Assembly (NCBI GenBank): GCA_050874705.1
Contig: JBNMLE010000019.1
Location: 1 to 17,625, forward strand
Direction: 5' to 3'
Length of the DNA stretch: 17,625 nucleotides
Source: Fiminaster sp050874705
GTDB taxonomy: Bacteria; Bacillota_I; Bacilli_A; RFN20; CAG-826
The notes under the pieces are model-generated. The model searched no databases. It was not told the DNA's origin and saw only the letters and a list, made by a program, of their open reading frames with translations. Both the position numbers and the translations under genes were made by a program. Shown here one piece after another: positions 1-7,154 of the stretch (position 1 is its first letter; every line of letters begins with the position of its first letter).

Positions 1-1
1 G

Positions 2-52
2 AATAAAGATATCGTAAAATATCTTGATAATAACAACATAAAAAATAAATAA
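2..52 (+). CDS. C-terminal end of an upstream gene (partial)
   Basis: Reading from base 2 gives 16 open codons (NKDIVKYLDNNNIKNK) and then TAA. The Lys/Asn/Ile-rich sequence looks like an ordinary charged C-terminus of an AT-rich genome. The product cannot be named from so little. The next 94 bases to fba are AT-rich and contain a 14-bp A/T-only palindrome (65-78) but no clear GC-rich terminator, so read-through into fba is possible. Confidence 0.4.
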   Translation, partial: NKDIVKYLDNNNIKNK

Positions 53-146
53 GTTTTACTAAAAATAAAAATTTTTATCATATTCATTTTATTTTTAATA
101 ATTTTTGCATAAAATAATAGCGAAAAGAAAGAAGGAGTAACTAACT

Positions 147-1118
147 ATGCCATTAGTTAATACAAAAGAATTATTCAAAAAAGCATACGAAGGCGGTTAC
201 GCTATCGGTGCATTTAACTGCAATAACATGGAAATTGTCCAAGCTATTACAGAAGCCGCAAAAGAATGCAATTCACCTGTCATTCTTCAAGTCTCCGCTG
301 GAGCAAGAAAATACGCAAAACAATGCTATTTGAAAAACATGGTTGAAGCTGCTGTTGAAGATACAGGTCTTCCAATTGTTCTTCACTTAGACCACGGTGC
401 AGATTTTGAAATTTGCAAAGACTGCATTGATGGCGGATTCACATCAGTTATGATTGATGCTTCAAGCAAACCATTCGAAGAAAATATCGCTATTACAAGA
501 AAAGTTGTCGAATACGCACACGCTCATGTTCCATATGTAACAGTTGAAGCTGAACTTGGAACTCTTGCAGGTATTGAAGACGATGTCAAAGTCGAACATG
601 GCAATGAATCATACACAAGACCAGAACAAGTTGAAGAATTTGTTAGAAGAACTGGTGTTGATAGCTTAGCAATTGCTATCGGAACAAGCCACGGCGCTTA
701 TAAATTTAAACCAGAACAATGCACACGCAATGCCGATGGTGTTTTATGCCCACCTCCATTAAGATTTGATATTCTCGAAGAAGTCAGCAAACGTCTTCCA
801 GGATTCCCAATCGTTTTACACGGTTCAAGCTCAGTTAACCAAGAATACGTTAAAATTATTAACGCTCATGGCGGAAAACTTGTTGATGCAGTTGGTGTCC
901 CAGAAGATCAACTCCGCAAAGCCGCTTCAATGGCTGTTTGCAAAATCAATATCGATAGCGATCTTCGCTTAGCAATGACTGCTGGTATTCGTCAACACTT
1001 TGATGAACATCCTGAACACTTCGATCCACGTCAATATCTTGGTGATGGACGTAAAAATGTTAAAGATCTTGTTAAACACAAAATCCGTGATGTATTAGGT
1101 TCAGAAAATAAACTTTAA
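147..1118 (+). CDS. fba: Class II fructose-1,6-bisphosphate aldolase
   Basis: This cytoplasmic zinc enzyme of glycolysis and gluconeogenesis reversibly cleaves fructose-1,6-bisphosphate to dihydroxyacetone phosphate and glyceraldehyde-3-phosphate. The 323-residue protein has the full class II TIM-barrel signature: HLDHG at 80-84 (Asp82 as catalytic acid/base, His83 as zinc ligand), VEAELG at 133-138, GTSHG with zinc ligand His182, LHGSSS with zinc ligand His225, and the substrate-binding INIDSD at 268-272. The start is set by a strong AAGGAG ending about 10 bases upstream of ATG 147. Codons here use more C and G at third positions than the lipoproteins and rarA, as expected of a highly expressed gene. 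A terminator follows at 1139. AT-rich -10-like hexamers lie near 110-118, but no convincing -35 is visible. Class II is certain; the exact subgroup (tagatose-bisphosphate versus fructose-bisphosphate) is the only real alternative. Confidence 0.96.
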   Translation: MPLVNTKELFKKAYEGGYAIGAFNCNNMEIVQAITEAAKECNSPVILQVSAGARKYAKQCYLKNMVEAAVEDTGLPIVLHLDHGADFEICKDCIDGGFTSVMIDASSKPFEENIAITRKVVEYAHAHVPYVTVEAELGTLAGIEDDVKVEHGNESYTRPEQVEEFVRRTGVDSLAIAIGTSHGAYKFKPEQCTRNADGVLCPPPLRFDILEEVSKRLPGFPIVLHGSSSVNQEYVKIINAHGGKLVDAVGVPEDQLRKAASMAVCKINIDSDLRLAMTAGIRQHFDEHPEHFDPRQYLGDGRKNVKDLVKHKIRDVLGSENKL

Positions 1119-1138
1119 TCTTTTATAAGATATATAAG

Positions 1139-1164
1139 GGCGCATCAAATGATGTGCCTTTTTT
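1139..1164 (+). terminator. Rho-independent terminator of fba
   Basis: GGCGCATCA and TGATGTGCC pair with one G-U wobble around a tiny A-rich loop and are followed by six T. The U-tract is on the plus strand only. The glycosyltransferase arriving from the other side would use the same hairpin without a good U-run. Confidence 0.85.
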
Positions 1165-1173
1165 AATGAATTG

Positions 1174-2112
1174 TTAAAAATTATTTTTTATAAAATCAGA
1201 CCAAATTTGACTATCAAGTGGTAATTCTTCTTTTTTCTTTAATGTATTTAATTGTTCTATTGATTGCTTCTTAAGTTCTTTAAATTCTTCTTTTGTATAA
1301 CCATTTTTGACAATTATTTGATCGCCAAAAATTAATAATTTTCTTCTTAAATGTAGTTTCCTATACATTGTAAGATATTCAGGTTTATATTTTTCAAGAA
1401 GATATTTTTCTATAGCAAATATTGTTATAAACCAAGGAACTCTTGTTTTATCTTTTAGACTTGTAGTGGATTCATAGGTTTTATCATAAAAATAAATTGG
1501 CTCATTTATCATCACTAATTTATTGCATTTTAAAAATATTTGGAAATTTGTTAAAACATCTTCGCGAATAATATTCTTCTTTGGAAGAACATAATTTTGG
1601 TTTCTTAATAAACTAGCTTTATATATTTTGTTCCACATAAATCCATGCATGAAAGAGTCTTTCATAAGTTCTTTAAGCATTCCTTTATTGTTTAGTTTTG
1701 CTTTTTTTGTAAAGAAATTCTTTTTAATTTTATTACCTCTAACATAATAAAATGATGCATTAACAATGTCTGCTTGTTCTTTTTCAATAGTGTTGACCAT
1801 TATTTCAATCGCGTCATCTTTATAATAGTCATCTGCATCGATAAACATTAAATATTTTCCTGTAGAAGAATTAATGCCAATGCTTCTTGCAACACCGATA
1901 GGGGTTGCAGGTGGTTTAATATGTTTAATAAAAGAAAATTTATTTGTGTAAGAATCTATAATTTGGTAAGTTTTATCAGTGCTTGGATCTGAAACAATAA
2001 TCACTTCATACTTCTTCGAAGTATTTTGTTTAATTATTGAATCAAGACAACGCGATAAACTTCTTTCATTATTTTTGCATGGAATAATTATTGAAACATC
2101 AAATTCATTCAT
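1174..2112 (-). CDS. Family 2 glycosyltransferase
   Basis: A GT-A fold glycosyltransferase that moves a sugar from a nucleotide-sugar onto a cell-surface glycan or lipid acceptor, working at the cytoplasmic membrane face. The N-terminal nucleotide-binding strand VSIIIPCKNN is at 6-15, followed by EVIIVSDPSTDKT (36-48), GVARSIGINSSTGKY (73-87), and the metal-binding DXD as DADD at 92-95. The likely catalytic base lies in IREDV (182-186). The WNKIYKASLL stretch (160-169) is typical of the EpsJ/WcaA-like GT2 group. The Lys-rich C-terminus has no membrane segment. It stands alone, convergent with fba and divergent from the first lipoprotein, so no acceptor pathway can be inferred from neighbours. 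There is no Shine-Dalgarno sequence before the ATG. A promoter 9 bases upstream of the start implies an almost leaderless mRNA. Confidence 0.88.
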   Translation of the reverse strand: MNEFDVSIIIPCKNNERSLSRCLDSIIKQNTSKKYEVIIVSDPSTDKTYQIIDSYTNKFSFIKHIKPPATPIGVARSIGINSSTGKYLMFIDADDYYKDDAIEIMVNTIEKEQADIVNASFYYVRGNKIKKNFFTKKAKLNNKGMLKELMKDSFMHGFMWNKIYKASLLRNQNYVLPKKNIIREDVLTNFQIFLKCNKLVMINEPIYFYDKTYESTTSLKDKTRVPWFITIFAIEKYLLEKYKPEYLTMYRKLHLRRKLLIFGDQIIVKNGYTKEEFKELKKQSIEQLNTLKKKEELPLDSQIWSDFIKNNF

Positions 2113-2121
2113 ATCTATAAT

Positions 2122-2150
2122 ATTATATATTAAAATATTTTCCGTGTTGA
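2122..2150 (-). promoter_or_regulatory. Promoter of the glycosyltransferase
   Basis: On the minus strand a perfect TATAAT (2127-2122) lies 17 bases after TCAACA (2150-2145; four of six bases match TTGACA). The start point predicted by spacing is near 2115, about 3 bases before the ATG at 2112. The -35 hexamer overlaps the -35 of the divergent lipoprotein promoter. Confidence 0.6.
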
Positions 2151-2175
2151 TTTTATTTATTTATAGGCATATATT
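2147..2175 (+). promoter_or_regulatory. Promoter of the first lipoprotein
   Basis: TTGATT (2147-2152), a 17-base spacer and TATATT (2170-2175). The start is predicted near 2182, which leaves a short leader that includes the AGGAG ribosome site at 2187-2191. The -35 shares four bases with the divergent promoter, so two polymerases could not bind at once. Confidence 0.65.
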
Positions 2176-2199
2176 TCATAAGAATAAGGAGAAAAGAAT

Positions 2200-3099
2200 A
2201 TGAAAAAGACATTATCAATATTATTAAGCGGAATCGTTATGATGGCAGGACTTACATCATGCGATAATTCAAATTCTACATTACCAGTTAGAGATGATTG
2301 GACTGAAAGCGAAGCAAACTCAATTAAAGAAGCTCTTAGAGATGTAGCTCTCCCATTTTTTAAATTATCTAATGAATATACATTTGAAAGTTCAACTAGA
2401 AAAGGCATGGTTGTTATTGAAATGGAAGACGCTAACGTGAGCGACTTAAAGAATATTGAAAAAGCCTTTAGAGCGGATGCAGATTGGGAAATAGCAAATG
2501 AAATTGGTTCTAAAGCTGAACAACCATATTTTGGCAATGCTGTTTACGCAGTAGATACAGTTAAGATATCGGGAGTTGAATATGCAGTTGTAAGTCAATA
2601 TGGTATATATACCAACGAAGATGATTATGGAGCAGTTGATAAAGGAACTCTTCAATTTGCGGCTTATTTATCAGCTCAACTTACTGATAAGAGTGAACAA
2701 TATGAAACATATGAATTAGCAAAAGCAGGAGTCATTAAGTATTTTGCTGATTATGGATATGAAGGATTGACAATGCCAGAAAGCATTGAAACATCAGCTT
2801 CATCATATGAAATGACAGATCTTCGCTTTGTTTATTATTACTACTATAGTCAAGATATAGCAATTCCTTATGCTGTTTTAGATTTTTATGACGCAAAAGA
2901 AAGCGAACTCAGTGCTGTTACCTCAGCATTTGAAGGTGCTGGATACGCTAAAAAAACTCAAGAAAAAACAGATAAAACTGAAGCTTATGATTATTATTGG
3001 AAAGATGGAATTAAAGTTGTTGTTTCATTCGAATTAGCGGATGCATCATATGGTGTTCCTGATCGTATTGAAGTAAATATATATCCATCAGAAAAATAA
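2200..3099 (+). CDS. Lipoprotein of unknown function, paralogue of 3349-4266
   Basis: The product is a 299-residue exported lipoprotein. It has a short signal peptide (Lys-Lys, hydrophobic core), lipobox LTSC with lipidated Cys21, then Asp-Asn at +2/+3. It is anchored outside the membrane. I do not recognise the mature domain. Its most conserved feature with the next gene is the block QYGIYTNEDDYG (133-144), together with EQPYFG (107-112) and IEKAFRADADW (86-96). The chain appears to be two copies of one alpha/beta unit. A strand of the VVIEMEDA type followed by a helix ending in AF (71-90) recurs as YAVLDFYDA plus a helix ending in SAF in the C-terminal half. Tyr is abundant, including a five-Tyr run. 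The start is fixed by AGGAG 8 bases upstream. The gene forms its own transcription unit, with promoter 2147-2175 and terminator 3107-3136. Confidence 0.85.
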   Translation: MKKTLSILLSGIVMMAGLTSCDNSNSTLPVRDDWTESEANSIKEALRDVALPFFKLSNEYTFESSTRKGMVVIEMEDANVSDLKNIEKAFRADADWEIANEIGSKAEQPYFGNAVYAVDTVKISGVEYAVVSQYGIYTNEDDYGAVDKGTLQFAAYLSAQLTDKSEQYETYELAKAGVIKYFADYGYEGLTMPESIETSASSYEMTDLRFVYYYYYSQDIAIPYAVLDFYDAKESELSAVTSAFEGAGYAKKTQEKTDKTEAYDYYWKDGIKVVVSFELADASYGVPDRIEVNIYPSEK

Positions 3100-3106
3100 T
3101 TAACAA

Positions 3107-3136
3107 AACTCCTTTCTAAATTGAGAGGAGTTTTTT
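3107..3136 (+). terminator. Rho-independent terminator after the first lipoprotein
   Basis: AACTCCTTTC pairs with GAGAGGAGTT over ten positions including one G-U, with loop TAAATT and then a T-run to 3136. Confidence 0.85.
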
Positions 3137-3229
3137 GTTGGTGACATTTTTTGATAATTGTAATTGCTAGTATTATTGACACGCTGAAAAAAGTTGTAAA
3201 AAATATTTCATAATTTTTAAAAAATTACT

Positions 3230-3277
3230 AAAGTAAAAGTTATATTTTATATTTTATAACACAAAAATTTTTACTTT
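3230..3277. repeat. Nested inverted repeat upstream of the second lipoprotein promoter
   Basis: AAAGTAAAA (3230-3238) is matched by TTTTACTTT (3269-3277). Directly inside, GTTATA (3239-3244) is matched by TATAAC (3255-3260). The right side carries an extra 8 bases between the arms, so the dyad is bulged. It sits 9 bases upstream of the -35 and could be an operator, or chance in AT-rich DNA. Confidence 0.4.
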
Positions 3278-3286
3278 TAAAATCCC

Positions 3287-3316
3287 TTTACAAATATTTC
3301 TCTTAATTTTTATACT
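3287..3316 (+). promoter_or_regulatory. Promoter of the second lipoprotein
   Basis: TTTACA (3287-3292) and TATACT (3311-3316) are separated by 18 bases; each matches consensus at five of six positions. A start near 3323 would give a short leader holding AAGGAG at 3334-3339. Confidence 0.65.
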
Positions 3317-3348
3317 AGACACATACTTTTGAAAAGGAGAAATTGCTT

Positions 3349-4266
3349 ATGAAAAAACGTTTATTACTCTTGGCGACTCTTTTGAGCGCTACAATGCTTG
3401 CTTCATGTGATAACGAAAGCGGAGAAGGAGGCGGCAATGGTTCAACAACAGAACCTACTGATGTTGTACCAGAAGATTGGTCAGCCGAAGAAAAAGAAGC
3501 CATGAATTATGTTCTTGGTTTTGAACTTCCATATTTCCATATTGAAGGTGCAAAATTTGAAAATTATAAAAATTCAATGATTCTTGTTACCATGGATAGT
3601 GGTGCTACAAAAGACACACTTCTTGCCATTGAAAAAGCATTCAAAGCAGATGGAGATTTCACAGTTGAATATGAAGTAGGTGGAATCGCAGAACAACCAA
3701 ATTTTGGTTCTTATACATATAATTATGAGATTGAAGCTGGCAAAAACAAATATGCCGGATATGTTCAATATGGAATCTACACCAATGAGGATGATTATGG
3801 TGTCGCTACTGAAGGAGCACTTGAGTTTGCAGCATTTTTAAATTTAATCATTGAAGATCAATCTGCTGTATATGACACTTATGATGAATTATCTGCTGCA
3901 ACAGTTGCTTATTTTGCAAAAGACGGTTTAAGTGTTGAATTACCAGCTACATTAAGCGTTACTGCCGACACATATGAGTTATATGACATTAGATATGTGT
4001 ATAATGAATATTACGGGTTTGATGCTGGACCATATGTATCACTTTATTTAAATGGAGCGTTAGAAACTGATGTTGAAAAAGTTATTAAAGACTTTACTGA
4101 TATTGGTTATGCATTAACTTCATACACTTATGGTGGCGATTCATATGAAAGTTATGTGAAAAGTGATATTTGTGTTGATGTTTCTTTTGAAGAAGCTGAT
4201 ACAGAAAACGATCTTCCACAGGCAGTAACAGTTATAATTTCAGAATTTGTTCAAGACGCAGAATAA
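3349..4266 (+). CDS. Lipoprotein of unknown function, paralogue of 2200-3099
   Basis: The product is a 305-residue lipoprotein: basic start MKKR, hydrophobic core, lipobox LASC with Cys20, then Asp-Asn and a Gly/Ser/Thr-rich linker to about residue 38. The mature part aligns along its whole length with the preceding lipoprotein: EDWSAEEKE/DDWTESEAN, IEKAFKADGDF, EQPNFG, and the near-identical QYGIYTNEDDYG (140-151), then RYVYNEYYGF. The two genes therefore arose by duplication, and their strong divergence elsewhere argues that it is old. The same internal twofold alpha/beta repetition is visible. ATG 3349 is chosen over a TTG at 3343 because AAGGAG (3334-3339) lies 9 bases from the ATG but only 3 from the TTG. 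It has its own promoter (3287-3316) and terminator (4284-4311). Function unknown; a binding or surface-adhesion role is possible but unsupported. Confidence 0.85.
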   Translation: MKKRLLLLATLLSATMLASCDNESGEGGGNGSTTEPTDVVPEDWSAEEKEAMNYVLGFELPYFHIEGAKFENYKNSMILVTMDSGATKDTLLAIEKAFKADGDFTVEYEVGGIAEQPNFGSYTYNYEIEAGKNKYAGYVQYGIYTNEDDYGVATEGALEFAAFLNLIIEDQSAVYDTYDELSAATVAYFAKDGLSVELPATLSVTADTYELYDIRYVYNEYYGFDAGPYVSLYLNGALETDVEKVIKDFTDIGYALTSYTYGGDSYESYVKSDICVDVSFEEADTENDLPQAVTVIISEFVQDAE

Positions 4267-4283
4267 TTTATCTAATCTATATA

Positions 4284-4311
4284 AAGCGCTAGGCTTGCTT
4301 GGCGCTTTTTT
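4284..4311 (+). terminator. Rho-independent terminator after the second lipoprotein
   Basis: AAGCGCTAGG pairs with CTTGGCGCTT around loop CTTG (ten positions including wobbles), followed by a T-run to 4311. Confidence 0.88.
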
Positions 4312-4362
4312 AGTTTTTGATAAACTGACAAGCGTTGTAATGATTTAGTGGTTTTCTTAGAA

Positions 4363-4376
4363 AGAAAGCGTTTTCA
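4363..4376. promoter_or_regulatory. Candidate CcpA cre site
   Basis: AGAAAGCGTTTTCA matches the Bacillus cre consensus TGWNANCGNTNWCA at every defined position except the first. Its centre lies about 76 bases before the predicted start point of the lipoprotein operon, upstream of the -35. In Bacillus, cre sites upstream of the core promoter are more often linked to activation than to blocking of polymerase. No ccpA gene is in the window, so the regulator itself is inferred. Confidence 0.5.
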
Positions 4377-4411
4377 ATTTATTTGAATTTGTATAGCAAA
4401 ATTGTTTTGTG

Positions 4412-4439
4412 TTGCAAAAACTTTATATAAATATATAAT
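4412..4439 (+). promoter_or_regulatory. Promoter of the three-gene lipoprotein operon
   Basis: TTGCAA (4412-4417), a 16-base spacer and a perfect TATAAT (4434-4439). The predicted start is near 4446, immediately before an 8-base perfect palindrome AACCGGTT (4453-4460). Confidence 0.65.
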
Positions 4440-4472
4440 TCATTTAGCCGTAAACCGGTTGCTTTTTATAAG

Positions 4473-4507
4473 AAAGGGCCTACTTAGTAGGTATGGTTAA
4501 AATTATG
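4473..4507 (+). promoter_or_regulatory. Unusual ribosome-binding region with a palindrome before the start codon
   Basis: AAAGGG (4473-4478) is followed at once by the palindrome CCTACTTAGTAGG (4479-4491) and then by two in-frame starts, ATG 4493 and ATG 4505. AAAGGG is 14 bases from the first ATG, which is long. AGTAGG inside the palindrome is 13 bases from the second. If the palindrome folds it would hide AGTAGG and pull AAAGGG toward ATG 4493; if it opens, AGTAGG could serve ATG 4505. Confidence 0.4.
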
Positions 4508-5869
4508 AAGAAACAATTGTTATTAGTAGCATCATCTCTTCTCGCACTTGTATCATTAGGCGGTTGTGATAATGGTGGTTCTGCAAATTTAGACGAAGTT
4601 AAAAAAGCTTTAGAAAACATGGAAGGCGCTGTTAACTTCTCCGGAACTCTTACATCCCTTGATATCGATGAAGGCACAAGCGAAGATGAAGGTGATGTTG
4701 ATGTTACTATCACCGACACATTTTTTGAATGGTCAAAGAATTATAGTGATGCTTTAGGAAATCCAGTTAGCTATCGTTATACATTAAAAGAGGATTCTGA
4801 AGGTTATATGACATATGACAAATTAACTATTATGAACCAAGTCGTCAATTCAAGATTTATTAATCCTGGAAGCGATAAAGAAATGTTATATGATGATTAT
4901 TGCTATAACCCATTACAATTATTGAAAGCTGATGACTTTGAAATTATTGATGGAAGATATTTCTTAAAGAGTGGATTTGCATCAGTATTTAACGGATTAA
5001 TGAGCATGTGTTCTACATCAATGTATCATTATTATGAATGCGAAGTTTCAACAGCGTCATTTGTCATTGAAAATGGTACATTTAAATCCGTAACATTTGT
5101 GACAAAGCCACAATCAAATGGATATTATTCTCCGTCTGATTTCTGCTATGACGCAACATTAGATATTTTATTCCCTGGAAATATTGAAGAAACACCTGTC
5201 ACCGCAAAAGCACATCGCAGTGAACACGATGTTCTTAAAACTGCTTTAGATAAAATGCAAGAAAAAATCTCTGGTGGTAATTACACTGTTCATGTTGATG
5301 ATAAAGAAGACGGTGGTTCTTTCGCTGCTGAATATGATGTTTATGTCACTGAAGATAATTATTTAACTTCATTTAGACAAAAAATCTATCCATGTGTTGA
5401 TGGATTTGATAAACAAGAAGATGGATCATTCCGTAAATATTATTTATATCTTTATGATGAAAACAATACTAAAGGTGAAAAAGTACACTCAAGAGGCGAC
5501 AAGGTCTACTGCAGTGAAAAGAGCCAATATTATTCAATTAATAAGAGCGATATCGATGTAGCATTCAATGGTTTTGCACCTGAATTCTTTATTAAATCCG
5601 GTTCATCATTTGTTACATCAAATTCATTTGTTGTCGAACAAATTACAAGAATGGTTGCACCATTTACAGAAAAATTAGATGAATATATGACTCCAAATAA
5701 ACTTTCATTCAATTTGGATAGTTCAAATGAAATTACTTCATGGTCCTTTAAGATGTTTGATTATTATTCTGGATATGGAGATACAATCACATATACATTA
5801 AAAGATGTCGGAACAACAGTTATTCCAACAGCCGAAGAATTATATAAAGCAGAACAAGAAGGTGAGTAA
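4505..5869 (+). CDS. Lipoprotein of unknown function with two internal repeats (operon gene 1)
   Basis: The product is a lipoprotein of 454 residues from ATG 4505, or 458 from ATG 4493. I chose 4505 because it gives a 20-residue signal peptide starting MKKQ, like its neighbours; the ribosome site does not decide it. The lipobox is LGGC (Cys21), followed by Asp-Asn. The mature protein seems to be two copies of a roughly 200-residue beta-rich unit. Each opens with a helix (VKKALENM / LKTALDKM) and continues with a strand pair (DVDVTITD / EYDVYVTED). Each closes with alternating strands ending in FKSVTFVTK or ITSWSFKMF. The C-terminal copy is shared with the next gene (LKTAL, APFTE, LSFNL, GTTVIP). 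Such curved-sheet lipoproteins resemble LolA/LppX-like carriers in general layout, but this is only an impression. No catalytic motif is seen. The next start is 6 bases after this stop. Confidence 0.82.
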   Translation: MKKQLLLVASSLLALVSLGGCDNGGSANLDEVKKALENMEGAVNFSGTLTSLDIDEGTSEDEGDVDVTITDTFFEWSKNYSDALGNPVSYRYTLKEDSEGYMTYDKLTIMNQVVNSRFINPGSDKEMLYDDYCYNPLQLLKADDFEIIDGRYFLKSGFASVFNGLMSMCSTSMYHYYECEVSTASFVIENGTFKSVTFVTKPQSNGYYSPSDFCYDATLDILFPGNIEETPVTAKAHRSEHDVLKTALDKMQEKISGGNYTVHVDDKEDGGSFAAEYDVYVTEDNYLTSFRQKIYPCVDGFDKQEDGSFRKYYLYLYDENNTKGEKVHSRGDKVYCSEKSQYYSINKSDIDVAFNGFAPEFFIKSGSSFVTSNSFVVEQITRMVAPFTEKLDEYMTPNKLSFNLDSSNEITSWSFKMFDYYSGYGDTITYTLKDVGTTVIPTAEELYKAEQEGE

Positions 5870-5875
5870 TAGTTT

Positions 5876-7138
5876 ATGAAATTTAATAAGAAATTAGTTT
5901 TATCATTAGCTATTTTGCTTCCAACTCTTGCTGGTTGTGATAATTCAAAAAATACATTATCAAACGCTCTAGAATACGCTAGAAACCATACATTTGAAAT
6001 ATATGGTGATGTTTATTCAGTTCAAGATGCTGGTGGCGTAACAAATGAAGTATTGCTTTATAAAATCAGCAATATTTTCGACACAAAAATCTTAGATAAT
6101 AAAATTACTTATATCTATGATTATGGCAATCAATCATTTGAACAAATTGACCAAAACGTCATTTTTGCCAAAGAAGATGGTTTTGCATATTACCGTACAA
6201 TAAATCTTTCAAATGAAGTAGTGGATCTTCCTGTTACAGATAACGATAAAAACGTTGAATTTGAAGGAAATTATACCGCTCCATTCGTGGATTTAAACTA
6301 CACTGATTTAATGGAAATTGATCGTGGAGATTTTTCTCAATATATTGTTAAACCACAAGTTTCCAAAGCATTTTGCCAAAAATTATTGATGCAAAATATT
6401 ACATGCAAGAAAGCTTATTTTACATTTGAAAACGGAAAATTTGATTACTTTGAAGTAACAACTCAATCAGGCGATTCAATTGTCAGCGGTATTTCAAACT
6501 CATATCGTTATGAACTCCGCTTTAAATGGGATGAACATACTTCAATGCCTGAAGTTAATCCATATGAACATCTTCCTGCACATGATAATTTAAAAACAGC
6601 ATTGTTTAATATTAACCGCAGTATTGCAAATCAAAACTTTACTGCATTAACAAAATTAAATAATGGAAGTACGACCACAGAATTCCATTATTTTGCAACT
6701 GAAAATAATATTTATTCAGATTATCCAAATTATGGAAATGTTACTATTGGTGCAAGAAAAGATGGTCAATATTGGTATCAATATAATGTCAAAGATGCTG
6801 GTAAGGAAACTCAATCAATCACTCTTTATGATGAAAATCCATTTGATGGTGAATTAGTTTTCCCTCAATATACAAAACCAGCCGTGGAATTATTTGAACC
6901 AGATTCAACAGGCAAAATATTTACCGCATATCCTGAATTTGCTCAAATATTAACATACTATTTTGCTCCATTTACTGAATCTGATAGCTATGCAAGCAAT
7001 ATCGATAGTTTGTCAATAAAACTTAATGATAATAACGCTTTTGAATCACTTATTATTTCATTCAGCGATTATACAACTTCATATACTGCGACAGTATCAT
7101 ATTCAGAATTCGGTACAACTGAAATTCCTGTAATGTAA
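5876..7138 (+). CDS. Lipoprotein of unknown function, paralogue of operon gene 1
   Basis: The product is a 420-residue lipoprotein with signal peptide MKFNKK plus a hydrophobic core, lipobox LAGC (Cys21), then Asp-Asn. It matches the preceding gene best in the C-terminal half: NLKTALFNI, YFATENNIYSDY, YYFAPFTE, LSIKLNDNN and the closing GTTEIP. Like that gene it has a second, weaker copy of the unit at the N-terminal side (LSNALEYA, FTFENGKFDYFEVTT). The pair therefore reflects one internal duplication followed by a whole-gene duplication. The gene begins 6 bases after the previous stop and uses an AAGGTG ribosome site placed inside that gene's last codons (5859-5864), a sign of co-translation. 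The next lipoprotein follows after 16 bases. No enzyme motif is seen and the function is unknown. Confidence 0.83.
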   Translation: MKFNKKLVLSLAILLPTLAGCDNSKNTLSNALEYARNHTFEIYGDVYSVQDAGGVTNEVLLYKISNIFDTKILDNKITYIYDYGNQSFEQIDQNVIFAKEDGFAYYRTINLSNEVVDLPVTDNDKNVEFEGNYTAPFVDLNYTDLMEIDRGDFSQYIVKPQVSKAFCQKLLMQNITCKKAYFTFENGKFDYFEVTTQSGDSIVSGISNSYRYELRFKWDEHTSMPEVNPYEHLPAHDNLKTALFNINRSIANQNFTALTKLNNGSTTTEFHYFATENNIYSDYPNYGNVTIGARKDGQYWYQYNVKDAGKETQSITLYDENPFDGELVFPQYTKPAVELFEPDSTGKIFTAYPEFAQILTYYFAPFTESDSYASNIDSLSIKLNDNNAFESLIISFSDYTTSYTATVSYSEFGTTEIPVM

Positions 7139-7154
7139 TTCAGAGGAATTATTT

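Noticed and set aside
65..78. Terminator or operator at the palindrome ATAAAAATTTTTAT before fba
   Set aside because: Only A and T, weak pairing, and expected often at this base composition.
1979..2203. 74-codon plus-strand frame running from the glycosyltransferase gene into the lipoprotein leader
   Set aside because: It covers both divergent promoters and has no ribosome site; an incidental opening.
3343..3348. TTG start giving MLMKKR for the second lipoprotein
   Set aside because: Only 3 bases from the Shine-Dalgarno site, whereas ATG 3349 has normal spacing and gives a standard signal peptide.
4326..4340. Regulatory repeat shared with 3177-3199 (TGACA...GTTGTAA after each lipoprotein terminator)
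   Set aside because: The shared blocks have different spacing and are short; not enough to claim a common site.
4447..4462. Second cre site at the AACCGGTT palindrome
   Set aside because: Aligned on the central CG it misses four of the defined cre bases. Kept only as an unassigned palindrome.
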